Below the pieces are notes generated by a model, which was given only the letters and a program-made list of their open reading frames with translations, ran no database searches and had not been told where the DNA came from. The position numbers and the translations under genes are program-made. Source: Furcasterigmium furcatum (taxonomy: Eukaryota > Ascomycota > Sordariomycetes > Glomerellales > Plectosphaerellaceae). From it: a stretch of DNA of 64,000 nt. Positions 11,801-23,289 of this stretch are shown in pieces. Position 1 is the first letter of the stretch. Every line of letters begins with the position of its first letter. The DNA lies in the NCBI GenBank assembly GCA_001599815.1, contig BCIA01000001.1, positions 6,158,978-6,222,977 on the forward strand. Reading direction: 5' to 3'.

Positions 11801-13625
11801 AGACGTTGGCATCGATGGCGTCGGTGACGAGCTCAGGGATGATGCTGAGCGCCAACTCGAGCGACTTGAACACGCCGATGCTGACGAAAGCCACCGAGGG
11901 GGTCAGTTCTCCATGCTGCCAGGCGTAGATCGAAAGCGAGGCCGCGGCGAGGACGATAGGGCTAGCAACCCACGAGCCGTAGAGCACCGTGTCTCCCTTG
12001 AAGACGTCCCAGATGGCCTGGAGCTCCTTCTCCCTCATGCCGAGGATGCGCTTCTCCCACTGCGACTCGAGGGCGGAGAACTTGATCTGCCTCATTCCCT
12101 GGAGACTCTCGTTGACCACGGCGAGTTTCTGGTCCCTGATCTTCATGAGGCGGTCCTGAGCTGCGGCATAGAGCTTTGTGTAGTAGATATTCACCGGCAT
12201 CACGACGATCCAGCAGGCCAGACCGCCCACGAGAGGGATCCAGCCCAAGAGGGTGACGAGGAACCAGATGGCAATGGTGAGCCGTGCGGCGCTGGACGGG
12301 AAGAAGAATTGGAAGGCCGCGAAGTCGCTGATGCGCTTGGCGTCGACGCCGATGAGGTTGACAATGCCCTGCTGCGACTTGAGAGCGTCGTCGTCTTCCT
12401 CGTCATCATCGTCCTTCTTATCGCTGTCGTCGGGCTTTGCGCCATCGGTAGCGAGAACGGACTTGCTCGAAGTGGCCTTGACGTTCTTGCGTCGCATGGC
12501 TTTCTCGACGATGATCGCTGAGAGCAGGCCGCGGAGAGGAACGAGGATCTCGGCCCAGGAGATCCAGAACATGCAAGCGGTCACCCAGGCGTCTGCGGCG
12601 ATGGTGATACCCAGCCAGAAGACCATGAGCCAGGTGTCAACGCTCAGAGCCTCGCCGGGGTGGCGACGCTCCAGTGCCTGGAGAATCTGGAGCGTGACCC
12701 AGTACGGGGCCATGCTGAGAAAGTTCCTGAAGACAGCAATCACCCACTGGATGATGAGAGACCAGCGGAAGTACCAGACAATGCGGCCCCAGAGCGCCCA
12801 GTGAGACTCCAACTTGGAGTCCTTCCATTTGGCGTTCCACGTGGCGGCGGTGTCGGCCGAGCGGGTGTAGTGGTCGGGGCGGGCGAGATCGCCAACCTCA
12901 AAGTTCTTCTGGGTACGGGCCATGCAGAGGAGGTCGACGGCCCAGGTCCAGTTGTAGCGGCCCCAGGCGGAAACGGTGTACATGCGGTCAATGGGCTGGC
13001 CATTTCTGAAGACGTCGGGCCTCCGGGGAAGAGAAACACTGGCAATGAGAAGACTCGCGACGGCGGCCAGGTTCACGATTCTCAGAGCGAAGATGGGCAC
13101 ATGGTGTCTGAGAAGGTATCCAAGGACCTGGGTGTTCTGAAGCAAGAGGATGAGAGTGAGAAACAAGCTGCTGAGCCATGACCATAGACCTAGACTATAA
13201 GCCTTAACAGAGTCATGAGTTGCTGAGATGCAGATTGCCTGTATCCCAAGGAGAATCTAAGAGCGTATAAGCAAAGCCGGGCAAATTTTGATTTTGAGCG
13301 ACAGCAGACCAACCCAAGATGCGGTGACAAGCCAGTTTTCCAAGAAGAGGGCTCTCTTGTCGATGTCTTGGACTGTGGTCAAAATGGAGATGGCGACGGA
13401 AGAAGCAACGCCGGTAATGGCGAGCAAGGTCAGGATGACCTTCGGCCAGCGGTTGGAGAAGGCGGCGACGGCCTCTGGGGTGCTTTTCCCATCCTTGTCT
13501 TCGTAGAAGTTGTCTTTGGGCGTCTTGAGGCGCAATTGGCTCAGGAAGGCGAGGACGCCAGGGATTGTGCTGAGGCCGATGATGCCAAGGCCGGCGCCGA
13601 CCTGGAGGAGGAGGGCGTGAGACAT
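8813..13625 (-). CDS. Full-length ABCC transporter, bile-acid permease (Ybt1-like) type
   Basis: ATP-driven exporter of the MRP/ABCC family; fungal relatives sit in the vacuolar or plasma membrane and move organic anions and conjugates. Three exons: 13625-13314, 13238-10694 and 10641-8813, giving 1561 residues, normal for the group. The first exon holds N-terminal TMD0 helices. NBD1 shows Walker A GPTGSGKSLLLASILGE, signature LSGGQKWRVTLARA and Walker B ending LVMDDIFSAVD, with Asp where NBD2 has the catalytic Glu, as usual for ABCC. NBD2 shows GRTGAGKSSLTL, LSQGQRQLLCLARA and LDEATSAVD. An Asp/Glu-rich loop (KKDDDDEEDDDA) lies in TMD1. The 75-bp first intron has a GTTGGT donor and is the least certain joint; the 52-bp second intron is canonical. 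Substrate cannot be told. Confidence 0.9.
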
Positions 13626-14383
13626 TCCGGGATGGCGGGCGGAGGGCGAGGATGAGGGGGCAGTGTGGACGGGGTATTGCGATGGTCACTCTGTCTCCAT
13701 GCTCGCTGACGTCTCGAGGGCCCAAGGGATGGTATATGGAAGAGAGAAGGCTTTCCTCGTACCCCGGAGGAGATGAGTTGAAGTAGGAAGGTGGGTAAGA
13801 TGAGAGAGGAGACGACCGTTGTTTGTCAGCGGTCGGCGGCGGGGACTGCACTGATCGGGTTTCCGGTGGAGCCCCCAAGGATGACGGGACCGGACCGACC
13901 GGGGGCATCTGCTCTGCTTTTAGTGATTACATAGTAGCGCTCACGCCCTGTATGTAGTCATCCATCCCAGTAACATGGAACACGGCACGGAACAGTCTCG
14001 AGTGCTCCATGCAACATGCAACATTGCCAGCCATGCTCCAGCTTTTTCTCCCCTGTGAGTCAAAACCAAAAGTCAATGTGCTCGTCTTTCCAACCCCGCC
14101 TCGGCCAGTCCGTGAGCGAGCTCTTCATGTGTCGTGTAACAGGCGGTGTCCTCTCAGAGCGAGGCCAATACTTCGGTGAGCCGTTCGCGGGCTAGCGCTG
14201 GTGGCATGCCGACATCATCCACCATTGATCAACGACCCCCGTCCTTCGCTTGAGTCACCCTTTGAGTCACCGGCAGACCGCCCCCAACTTCAGGTCGTAT
14301 TCGCTCCTGCAGGTACTTGTACCGAACTGTATGTAAGACATTGGATGACGACCACTCGACCAAGAGCCGGTAGATGGGCATGA
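13626..14383. other. Region upstream of the ABC transporter
   Basis: Promoter and leader of the minus-strand transporter. Open frames overlapping it (for example to 13908) are out-of-frame shadows. Nothing else is recognised before the repeat copy at 14384. Confidence 0.5.
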
Positions 14384-14640
14384 TGGTCACAGACTACATG
14401 GCCGGTCCAGATACAGTGCCGTCCAGATGCGTTGCCCTTGGATTCTCTCTAATTGAGAATGAGGCCATCTCGATTTCTTGCAATCAAGGTAGAGGGTATC
14501 TCGATTTCTTTAGATCAAGATAGAGGCCGTCTTGATTTCTTGAGCTTGACAGAGAGGTCGTCTCGATTATCTGACACTCGATCTGAAGCCTGCTGGCTGA
14601 CATGACCGTTCCGAGGACAGCCATCTCTTCGGCAACCCCC
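14384..14640 (+). repeat. MITE-like repeat, copy A
   Basis: Left end GGTCACAGACTACATGGCCGG and right end ...CAGCCATCTCTTCGGCAACCCCC are degenerate forms of the family's inverted termini. Between them lie the conserved block GTTGCCCTTGGATTCTCTCT and four ~31-bp units each carrying (A/G)TCTCGATT or a decayed form. It ends about 140 bp downstream of the NACHT gene's stop codon. Confidence 0.8.
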
Positions 14641-14777
14641 TTGATGCGATGGCAGAGGTCATCGACTCGACGATGCATTCTGTGCATTGGCCTTGATGAT
14701 ATTGGCCTTGATTATAGGGATCTCTTCGCTCTGATGATGCGTCTTGACTACAGGTAGTGTACCGTGGTTTGCCGACA

Positions 14778-17768
14778 TCATGGCATGCTCCTGAGTTGTC
14801 TCTGAAATACATCGAGCCGGACCTTCGTGCGTTTGGGGAAGTCTCTGGGGCCGGTGATGCTGAGCATGTGGAGGATGAGTTGCTGCATCGCCTTCCTCTC
14901 AGCCTTGCGGTCTTCCCTCTCCCATCCCAGCAGGGCCATGTCGAGCGGTGTTGTCTTTGGCCCGTCCGCCTCCAAGGAAAACTCGAACACAGGATCCGCA
15001 TCCAGTCGCAGGAGCTGGTGAAGCATTCTGTGGTCGGGAGTTCTCTTCCCCAGACCGTCACTCAAAAGAGGCCAAATCGTGTGAACTGGCCGGCCGTTCC
15101 GGAAATCGAGTCTCTGCACCAGACACCGGAGCGGTGCCCGAGCTCGGATGTAGCAGCAGATGTCGTTTCTCGAGACCAGCGACAAAAATGTTCTGCCGAA
15201 GCTGTCCACTTCCCGGAACTGCATGTTGATAGTAACGGGCTCCAGTGAATGTGTTTCGGACAATGTCCAATGACCTGACTCTAAGGTGCTCTGAATCGCT
15301 TTGACGCGAGGGTCACTCACGCGCACTCCCTCTTCTGCCACTGTTTTGGCAAAGCTGGTTCCCGACTTGTGCAGTTCGTCGAGGATGTCGACTACGGACT
15401 TGGCCAAAGGGTGGTTTTCCGTTGCGAGTGCCATGTCTGCTCCGCGGGCAAAGAAGAGGGCCCAATTCACGAAACTCGAGAAATCGCTTCTGCGAGCCAC
15501 AAACGTAACCTGGTATCTGGTGTCCAGTCCTTTTATCATGGAGACGTAAGCGGATGCTAACAACGTGGACAGCGTGGCTTCGTCTGGTGCTGGCGTCTCG
15601 TCTCGGGATAAGGTCTCTCGCGCACAGTCTCCCCCGAGATATTCTGCGACGGTACGGTGAAGGTAGTCAACCCGGGCGAGACGTGGGTAATGGGGGAGAG
15701 TGACCTCAAGGAAGCCCCCCGTGACACTGGAGATGCGTCGCTCGAGCGTCCGGATCCTCTCTTCCACCTCCAGGTCGGAGAAAGGCCGAATCTCTTGCTG
15801 CACCACGTATTTGGGACATTCTTCGTCTGTGAGGGAGAGGAGCAAGGCTTCGAGGTTGCATCCGATTTTCCGCCGAAATAGTGAGACTATCCCGAAGTAC
15901 TGCAGGGCGTGGCTGAAATGAAAGGGGTCAAGATTGCTGAGAATCCTCGAAAACAGCTTGTTCAGGTCATCAGGGAGCGCTGAAAGACGTCGCTCCAGGT
16001 CTACCAGGCGGTCGTCTTCCCGCAGACCTTTCAAGAGGGACTGGATAACCAGGGTCACCCATAGAAAGACACCTGAGGATTTCTCGGCCACCTGGCTGAT
16101 CAGTTGCGCCACATATTTTGGCTCCCGGGCATGCAGCCTCAAGAATCCAGGGCTTTCGTCAAGCTTGGTCCTTATGTAGGCCTCGATGTCAGGTTGAGTG
16201 AGTTGTTGCATGGTGAGATGGGGCTTCTGGCCAAATGATTCCTGGAATACCGGCCACGGACGGCTGGAAACACAGATTTTGACGTTGGGCACAGAGGCAA
16301 GCTCGAGCAATAGATTGGCCGCCTCCTCTGTCCCCTCGACCTCGTCAAGGCCGTCGATGTGAAAGAAGACCTTTGACGTTTTGACGACCTCACGCAGGGC
16401 TTTCAGGAGAGTGGCCCGGTCACCGAAATGAGCCAAGGACGTGATGTGGCGGGCGCTCAATTCGTCCAAGAGCCACAGAGATTCCCAACACGAGGGAAAG
16501 AGAATCGGGAGGAGGTACTTGTGGCGTGAGACGAGCTGGAAGAGAAGGCTGTGGCAGAGCCCCTGGAATGTCCTTTGCAGCTTGTCGCCTGAGTACGAGG
16601 CAAAGAAGGACGCGACCGTCACGGGCGCAGACCCAGACCATATTCTCAACCGCTCCGAGACCATAGTCGAGTCGTTGCTAGGGGAGGCGGCTGAAGGATG
16701 AGTGATGATGAACTTCATCAGGGTGGACTTGCCAGACCCCGGTTTGCCCGTAATCCAGTACAAAGGCGCATCTGCGCCTTGAAGCCACTCGGAGAAGTCT
16801 GACCAGGACGAGCTGTCATCGTCGCCTGTAGAAGCGGGTAGAAATATCCACCTGAATGTCGATTTGTGTGCCTCTTGGACTTGGACAAACCGCTCGTCAA
16901 CCGTACTGTTGTTGAGGTGCGATAGCAGCTGGTCCTCGATGGACTGCTGCCGACTGTTTCCTGGGGTGGTGCTCTTATCCAGGGGCAGTGAAGGAGTCAC
17001 ACTGTGGCCGTCGATAGCGATAGCTTCCATCAGACCCTGCTGCACGATTCTCACAGCTTCTCTTTCCTCAGATCGTGGAACTCTGGAGCAGACGTATCGC
17101 AGAATGACCGGTCCCGGCGCGGAGTCCAGAGGATTGGCGATGGTCTTCCGAAGTGCTTCAACCATGGCCTCCGACTCCTGAACAGCTCCACTGTCATGGA
17201 AGCAGTCGAGGGCCACAAGCTTTTCCTCCCTTGGTCGGGACTGCGAAACGAATTGTCTGGAGAGAATTAGCTCGCCCCCGGTAACAAGAGAACATTGTAC
17301 CTGCCGGACCGAGACGAGAAGCTGAAGAGAAAGCTGAGTCCTGAACTTCTCCAGCCTCTGCTCGAGAAGACGGATTTCTTCCTGGCCCCAGATCGAGCCC
17401 ATCGCCGCTTTAAATGCATCCTGCTTCTTGCCGCTGTTCCTCATGGCCGACAGCTCATTCAGGCGCTTCAGAAGCATGGCCGCAACCTTGGCGCAGTCTT
17501 GTGCAACTCGCGACAGGGCCACCTCGCCATCGGGGCTTCCGCCTGTTCTGTAGGGCGGAGACTGTTGGCTTTCCAGCTGCTGGAGGCTTGACTGCATCTT
17601 CGTAGTAAGCTCCTGCAGAGTCAAGTGGTCGAAGCCATCTTCAGACTGATAACCCGGGTCGCGGTACGCTTTCCAGCTCATCGAAGCGATACGGGCAGCC
17701 AGGTCGAGGAACTGGAAGATGTTGGCTGCCAGCCCAAAGGCCGCGAGGGCCCCAGCAGCCTCGGCCAT
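14778..17768 (-). CDS. NACHT-domain STAND (NLR-like) receptor
   Basis: A 996-residue frame with fungal NLR architecture. Residues 1-150 form a helical N-terminal domain (EAAGALAAFGLAANIFQFLDL), typical of fungal STAND proteins. The NACHT domain follows, with Walker A GKPGSGKST (about 341-349) and Walker B VFFHIDGLDEVEG (about 467-479), then KICVSSRPWPVF. Beyond ~700 a helical region runs to the end with no ankyrin, WD or TPR repeats, so the ligand-sensing part is atypical or absent. A possible in-frame 60-bp intron (17241-17300, GTACAA donor, CTAAT branch, CAG acceptor) would remove 20 residues after VSVRQ; with or without it the frame is open. In fungi such proteins act in non-self recognition and programmed death; that role here is inference. 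A repeat copy lies just downstream. Confidence 0.85.
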   Translation of the reverse strand: MAEAAGALAAFGLAANIFQFLDLAARIASMSWKAYRDPGYQSEDGFDHLTLQELTTKMQSSLQQLESQQSPPYRTGGSPDGEVALSRVAQDCAKVAAMLLKRLNELSAMRNSGKKQDAFKAAMGSIWGQEEIRLLEQRLEKFRTQLSLQLLVSVRQVQCSLVTGGELILSRQFVSQSRPREEKLVALDCFHDSGAVQESEAMVEALRKTIANPLDSAPGPVILRYVCSRVPRSEEREAVRIVQQGLMEAIAIDGHSVTPSLPLDKSTTPGNSRQQSIEDQLLSHLNNSTVDERFVQVQEAHKSTFRWIFLPASTGDDDSSSWSDFSEWLQGADAPLYWITGKPGSGKSTLMKFIITHPSAASPSNDSTMVSERLRIWSGSAPVTVASFFASYSGDKLQRTFQGLCHSLLFQLVSRHKYLLPILFPSCWESLWLLDELSARHITSLAHFGDRATLLKALREVVKTSKVFFHIDGLDEVEGTEEAANLLLELASVPNVKICVSSRPWPVFQESFGQKPHLTMQQLTQPDIEAYIRTKLDESPGFLRLHAREPKYVAQLISQVAEKSSGVFLWVTLVIQSLLKGLREDDRLVDLERRLSALPDDLNKLFSRILSNLDPFHFSHALQYFGIVSLFRRKIGCNLEALLLSLTDEECPKYVVQQEIRPFSDLEVEERIRTLERRISSVTGGFLEVTLPHYPRLARVDYLHRTVAEYLGGDCARETLSRDETPAPDEATLSTLLASAYVSMIKGLDTRYQVTFVARRSDFSSFVNWALFFARGADMALATENHPLAKSVVDILDELHKSGTSFAKTVAEEGVRVSDPRVKAIQSTLESGHWTLSETHSLEPVTINMQFREVDSFGRTFLSLVSRNDICCYIRARAPLRCLVQRLDFRNGRPVHTIWPLLSDGLGKRTPDHRMLHQLLRLDADPVFEFSLEADGPKTTPLDMALLGWEREDRKAERKAMQQLILHMLSITGPRDFPKRTKVRLDVFQRQLRSMP

Positions 17769-18024
17769 TCTGGATCAGCTCAATCTGTTGACTCTGTTGG
17801 AAATGACCCCTCCGCTGGGGCTTTCATAACAGCGATGGCGATGGGAGATCTGGTGGGTGTTTCTACCCCGCCAAGCGGACAACCGCAGGCTGGTCGATTT
17901 GGGCGATGGAACCTGACTGCATGCCAAGCATAAGAAATCCAGTCTCTGCTGATTGGATTACCCCCCAAGACAGCTGCGCTAACCCGGGCTACAGGCGGAT
18001 CCCACAGAGGACCACGGGGGGCAT

Positions 18025-19543
18025 TCACCTCAAAACGGGATGCCACCCCTTCCTCTTCACGAATCCCCGGACGCCCTCATCGTGTAACACGTCCGCAGCA
18101 AGCCTTCCCGTAACAATACTCCTCTCCGCCTCCGGGCCGCGCACGTAAAAGGGGTACTTGTGGCGATGCCCCGTGTCCCCCGATTCTGACTCCTCACGCG
18201 CCCACGTTGATTTCTGCGCCCTTTTCGCCCTCTTGACGAAGCCACATGCCTCTCTGTCGAGAGACAGGAACCACTTGCGCTGATGCACGCTTCCAATCGT
18301 GTTCTCAGCGCCGGTGTACGCGTTGGTAGCTCGCACAGCTGCGTCTTCCAGCTCCTCGAGCTCACGGCGCATGGCTTCCGTGACGTGCGTCACTGCCTTG
18401 CCCGAGGACTGTGCCTCCCTCGACGCATCGTGGTCCTGCTTCTCAGTTTGTTCCTCTGTCTCCCGGTTCAAGAGGTCTTGTACCGACGGGTCATCAGATC
18501 CAGGACCCTCGTCGGAGTCTTCATCTTCACTGTCCGAACTCGTTTCCACCACTTGCTTCTCTGCGGGCTTGCCACCACCAGCTCGTCTCCGCCTCCTCCC
18601 CGTCTCGGCTGATTTCTTCGCCTTAGCCCTCCCTTCCGCATCCTCAGTCTTTGTCAAACGCAGATTCAGGACGTACGGCCTCGGAAGCCTTGTGCCATGA
18701 AGTTGCAGCTTGATCTTCCGTTGCTGAAACGCGGCATGCAGTTTCTCCTGCTCCGTCCTCCCGGTCTCAGGCGATGTGGGAGAGTCGGATGACCCCGGCG
18801 AGGCTTCGCGTTCAGATGGCTGGGACGACGGGTCTATCGCCGGGTCATGCTTTGATCGCCTCGGCAGGATGGTGTATGTCCCCGTGTCCCATATCAGGAG
18901 AGAACCCGTCGCAGCCGACGCGGTTTCGATGAGGTGGTTCTTAATTCGTCAGCCATGCTTCTAAGCCCCTAGTTCTCGCTCAAATAGGAGTTCATCCCGC
19001 GCCGAGTAAGCCCCGAAGAGCGAAATAGCTTATCAGGGATGCCAGCTCACTCACCCAAAGACAATGCACCCTCGTCTCCGTCGCGTTCCTCGCCAGCTTC
19101 ACCGAGTTTGCATCCCCCGGCATCCCATACATCACCGCCCAACTCGCGCTGCTCGTCCCGTTGATTTGCAGCCGGAGATCATAGTGCGTCCCCGCCACGG
19201 GATGGTCGTGCTGATGGATTACAAAATGCGCCCCGTGCCGCGAGCCGGCGTTCGCCTTGTACAGCGCTCGGTACCCCTCGATCGACAGCTGCGGCGCATC
19301 GGAGGGAAACGGCACCCGTACTGACCGAGAGAGAGCCGCGCTGAAATGCACAAGGTGGTCTTTGATGACGGCGCGGCCGGCCTCAATGGCCGCCGAGGTT
19401 GCGGTGTCGTCGGAGGCGGTGGGGGCTTCTCCGCCCGGCGGACGGGCCGGGACGTCGGGCACATGGAGGGACCATTCCCGGTTGCGCTTCTTGAGAAATG
19501 GGTTGGGGATGAGGTCGGTGCCACCTGGGCGTTTTGTTGCCAT
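18025..19543 (-). CDS. LigD-type 3'-phosphoesterase domain protein
   Basis: Two exons, 19543-19055 and 18939-18025, with a 115-bp GT-AG intron; 467 residues. The first half carries HFVIHQHDHPVAGTHYDLRL, the motif of the polymerase/ligase-associated 3'-phosphoesterase domain known from bacterial LigD, where His and Asp residues bind Mn2+ and trim 3' ends during end joining. After the splice the protein reads NHLIETASAATGSLLIWDTG, continuing that domain. Neither a ligase nor a polymerase domain is present. The C-terminal half is basic and acidic low-complexity (RRRRRAGG, SSDSEDEDSDEG), then a conserved-looking tail EELEDAAVRATNAYTGAENT. Single-domain relatives occur in fungi; enzymatic role and substrate are inference. 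Confidence 0.82.
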
Positions 19544-19626
19544 TTTATCAGAGTGAGAGGTGCAATTTCAGTCACCATAGATTGATTGAGAGGGGATGGG
19601 GGCAGATCGGTTGGTAAGTGAGGCCG

Positions 19627-19638
19627 TGACGTCACGTG
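19627..19638. promoter_or_regulatory. TGACGTCA overlapping CACGTG upstream of the phosphoesterase gene
   Basis: A perfect CRE palindrome TGACGTCA (19627-19634) overlaps an E-box CACGTG (19633-19638), about 90 bp upstream of the minus-strand start at 19543. CRE sites bind Atf/CREB bZIP factors, often stress-linked. Functional use is inference. Confidence 0.4.
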
Positions 19639-19867
19639 GGAGCTCCTCTTCGCCTGGGAAACGCTGCTGTCGGCCCTCCCAGCCCAATTTTGTGATACCA
19701 ACGGAAAGACGGCTATCATTCGGAAAGCTGCGAAAGTAAACCTGAGAGCAGCCCGGTGCTGTTTGGTTTTCCTTCTCTCGGCAACGCCATGCTGTCCCAA
19801 TTACAAATGAACCTGAAAAAGCAAATGTACCCTTGAATCTCCCTTCCGACCTCAGCATTACATGATT

Positions 19868-22263
19868 TCAAGGCTTCTTCTCATCGAGAACGAGGGTCGG
19901 CGCAATCCGCCTCTTCTTGGGCTCGCTTCCCTCCTGTTCCGTTGAGCTGGCCTCACGCTTCACGCCGGCCGCAGGGGCACTCGAGTTGCCCGGTGTCTCG
20001 GGCGGAGTCGTGATGGGCACGCCGGTCACCTTTGCGGAGTTCGTAGCTGTAATGCTCGGAACACTGCCGATGATCAAGGACGGATTTGTGGCGACAGGTT
20101 GTGCCGCAGATGACTGTGTGGCAACTGAGGAAGTCGAGTTGGATCGAGCCGGCGACGTGGGCCGCGCATTCGCGAAGCCAGCTGCCAGCGGCGGGGAGGG
20201 CGCTGCAAACGAGCTCGCCGAGTTTCGGTGCTGATGTGAAGGACCTGTTGGGAACGGTGATGGAGGCGCAAACACAGATGTCGGCGTGGGAATGGGGGTG
20301 TTCTGATTTGAAGATGGCGTTGCTCCCGGCACAGGATGCTTGGCGGTGGGAACATCGCCTTGGTAAATCTGGCCAAGTTCGCTAGGAGAGAAGGATAGAG
20401 TCGAGCAGAATCCATCAGACGACGTGATCAACAGGGTCAACCCGTCATTGGACCTTTGGATAAATGTTAGAAATGCACACAAGATGGAGGGAGAAAACAT
20501 ACCATGCCAGGTCCGTGAATGTCGCGCAGTGAAGGTTGCTCACGATACATATAGGAGTCTGTTGCTGTGTGTCGTATAGCAGGACGGAGTCTTGCGTACC
20601 GACTGCGTACACCATCCGATAAGGGAGGCTGAACGTGGACTTGGGACCAGGGGTCGAGACAGTCGGCTCGGCATGAGGCTTGGAAGGCGTGGAAGCCGCC
20701 GCGGCTTCCGGGGCTGATGTGGGTGGAGGAGGGGGGTCCATGACGGACGGTGCAGGCGACGCTTTGGACACCGGCTCCGGGAGAGCGGGAATGGGCTCCT
20801 CAGCTGATGACGTGTCAATTGTTATATGCTTTGTGACCGGGGGAGCGGTGCGGAGCGTGTAAAAGAGAGGCGAGCATTTAACGACGACGGAAGGCTTCTT
20901 ATGTCCTGGTAGATGAGCGATCGGGGCCTTATTGATGCCTCCTCGCGTGTAAATGTACACGGTGTTGGAGACCTCGAAAGTAGTCTTGCCATCGGTGCTG
21001 TGCTGGCTCTGGTACTGCCCTGCCGGCGTGAGAAGGAGGCTGCCATCTGGGGTGAAAGTAAGGCGGCGGAAGAACGAGGTCAATGTCTCGTTTGCATAGA
21101 GGTTGGCATTCTTTGCCCAATTGGCAGTGGAAACCTGAGGTTTTGGAGAAGGCTCCATGGGCATGACCGCGGGCAACGGCATTGAAGGTGCTGGAGAGGG
21201 AGAGCGCCGTGCTGACGAGGAAAAGGATGACCTCCTGCTGTGGCTAATGACGCTAGGAGGCTTCATCGGCAGTGCCACTGATGTAGGCGTGCCGGGCTGA
21301 GAGGGAACCGGAGACCCAAGAGGCTCCGGGGCCAGGTACGTCTGTGAGCGAAAGCCAAAATCCGGAGGGGCCGGACTGCTCGACGAAATTCGCCGGGGAG
21401 GAAGGTCGCTCTTGTTGTGGCTGGCGACTTTGGACGGTTTGTCGTCGTGACTCCCGCTCAGCGTGTACTGCCCATCTTTGGTCTTGAGGGAGTAGACATG
21501 TACGGAGCGGTCGGACGACTGAGTAGCGACGAACTCATTTAAGGGGTCCCAGGTCACGCCCTGGACGTAATGGCTATGTTCAGCGATTTGCCGCACAAGG
21601 ACGCCTGAGGAGGGTCAGTTTTGTGCGTAGATGGAACAGAAATAGTGGACGTCCATACCAGAGCTAGCATTGTAGATGCGGGCAATGTTGTCCATGCTGC
21701 CAATGATAAAGTATGTGCTGTCCGGGGACCAGGCAAGGTCATAGATCTCCGAGCCACTCGAGCGGCACATGTGCTTTGTCCGCCATGTTTCCTTGTCTTC
21801 GAGGCCGTCGGAACCGAAAGCCGGGCCGGATCCGTGTTCGGCGGGAACCCAGAGGATCACGTTGCCGTCGTCCCCGGCAGAAGCGAGCATGTCACCTGTC
21901 AAAGCTTCGATTAGAAATAAGATGCGGACCAGTGGGCAGACGAACGTACCCTTCGGTGCCCAGCGGACGACATTGACCGCTTGCGAGTGCTTCGCCAATG
22001 TGGACAGGTATTCGACCTTGCGGTCTTCGCCGGTGCCCTCGACCTTCCAGAGCTGTGAGAGGTACGGTTAGCTTGGATTGCCAGAAGATGATGACGGGCA
22101 CCACAAAGGGGACCCGCCCGGATTCAGGTCCAGTAGGACATACCCGAACATTGTTGTCACCGCCTGCTGTGGCCAGTCGTCCTTTGCCGTTTGGCTCGAA
22201 GTGAGCCGAGTAGATGGGGGCATTTTGGTCATGCCAGTTGATAATCAAAGGTGTGCTCTTCAT
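19868..22263 (-). CDS. cac2: Chromatin assembly factor 1 subunit B (Cac2/p60), WD40
   Basis: Middle subunit of CAF-1, which deposits H3-H4 behind replication forks. Five exons: 22263-22144, 22052-21950, 21895-21659, 21604-20503 and 20453-19868, giving 715 residues. Start MKSTPLIINWHDQNAPIYSA matches the family N-terminus; the longer upstream frame lacks homology. WD40 repeats are clear: HFEPNGKGRLATAGGDNNVR, LWKVEG, SQAVNVVRWAPKG, DMLASAGDDGNVILW, EIYDLAWSPDSTYFIIGSMD, YVQGVTWDPLNEFVATQSSD, FRRLTFTPDGSLLLTPAG and the final repeats with VGTQDSVLLYDTQQQTP and the TSSDGFCSTLSF block. A Pro/Ser-rich insertion interrupts the propeller, and the tail (SEPKKRRIAP) is basic. Family call is strong; exon borders come from phase and signals. 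Confidence 0.92.
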
Positions 22264-23289
22264 CGTGCGGATGGTCGACGGGGATCGTGGTCGACCGGCA
22301 TCAAGAAGGTGACGAGGTTCGAGGCGGTGGTATTGTGGATGGATGGTTTGCTCGGAATGGTTGATCAACACTGGAGTCGATAACAGCGCCGAAAGACCCC
22401 AAGGTCAGGGGTATGGATTGTGTGAGATACTGCAAACAGGCTCGGTCGATTTGTGACAGCAGAGCCTCGTCGAGTGCGTTCGCAGACCGTCGAAATGAAA
22501 GTGACAGGAGAGGGGCGGTCGATCACGCGGAGATGGTCGTGGTTGAAACAAAGTGACGAACGGCCCGTCCAAGACAATGGAGTGTCTGTAGCTGAAGGGC
22601 GAAAATAATTATGGCGAGGGTTCGAGTGTCGGCTGGAACAAAGAAGCTGGAATTGAGTCGCGCAAAGACGAGGAAGGGGGATGATCAGACAAACGACGTG
22701 AGGAAGGTAAGATAGGAAGGACGTCGTTTGTTGCCAAGGTGCTTGCTCCTTCCAGCATCCGGGCTGCTCATCAGTCAATCAATCACGGGCACGACGCGGT
22801 TCCTTCCCGCTCCGGTTGGTTGCAAAATGGCGGCCTGTGAGTGGTCCAAGCTCTCGTCAGCTCCAACGGGCAGGAGCTGGATGGGGAGCGATAAGCGATA
22901 AGGCCCAGTCCACTGACGGGCGACTGCCGTCCACTCCACTGCGTCCTGCCTCAAGCTGAGAGGAAGGTACAGGCAACCACCGCCAACCAGCATCTCTCTG
23001 ATGTCCGCATACCAGGCAACGCAGTCATTGCCTGGGGCTTTCAGGGCCATGCCCCACGGAATCCATAAGGTCACGCGGCACCTTCCCGTTGTTACCTGAA
23101 GGTCGGTAGATTCAATATAATAATCTTCTCCGCAACCTGAGCTCTCACTTTCTGCCCCCCTGCCTCGCCCTCCATACTTTGATATCTTAGGTCGGCTATT
23201 TCTTCGCTTGGCTCTATCTTGACGAATCACTGCTCTGATCCGCACCCCTTTACTATCCGGAACGGCATATATTCCAGCCTCAGCTCAGG
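22264..23289. other. Divergent promoter region between cac2 and an F-box gene
   Basis: About 1 kb shared upstream region of two divergent genes. A 156-codon minus-strand open frame (22775-23245) has no recognisable features and is judged spurious. No repeat or RNA gene is seen. Confidence 0.45.

Noticed and set aside
22775..23245. 156-codon minus-strand frame in the cac2/F-box promoter
   Set aside because: No domain, no splice-supported extension, and it lies in a divergent promoter.
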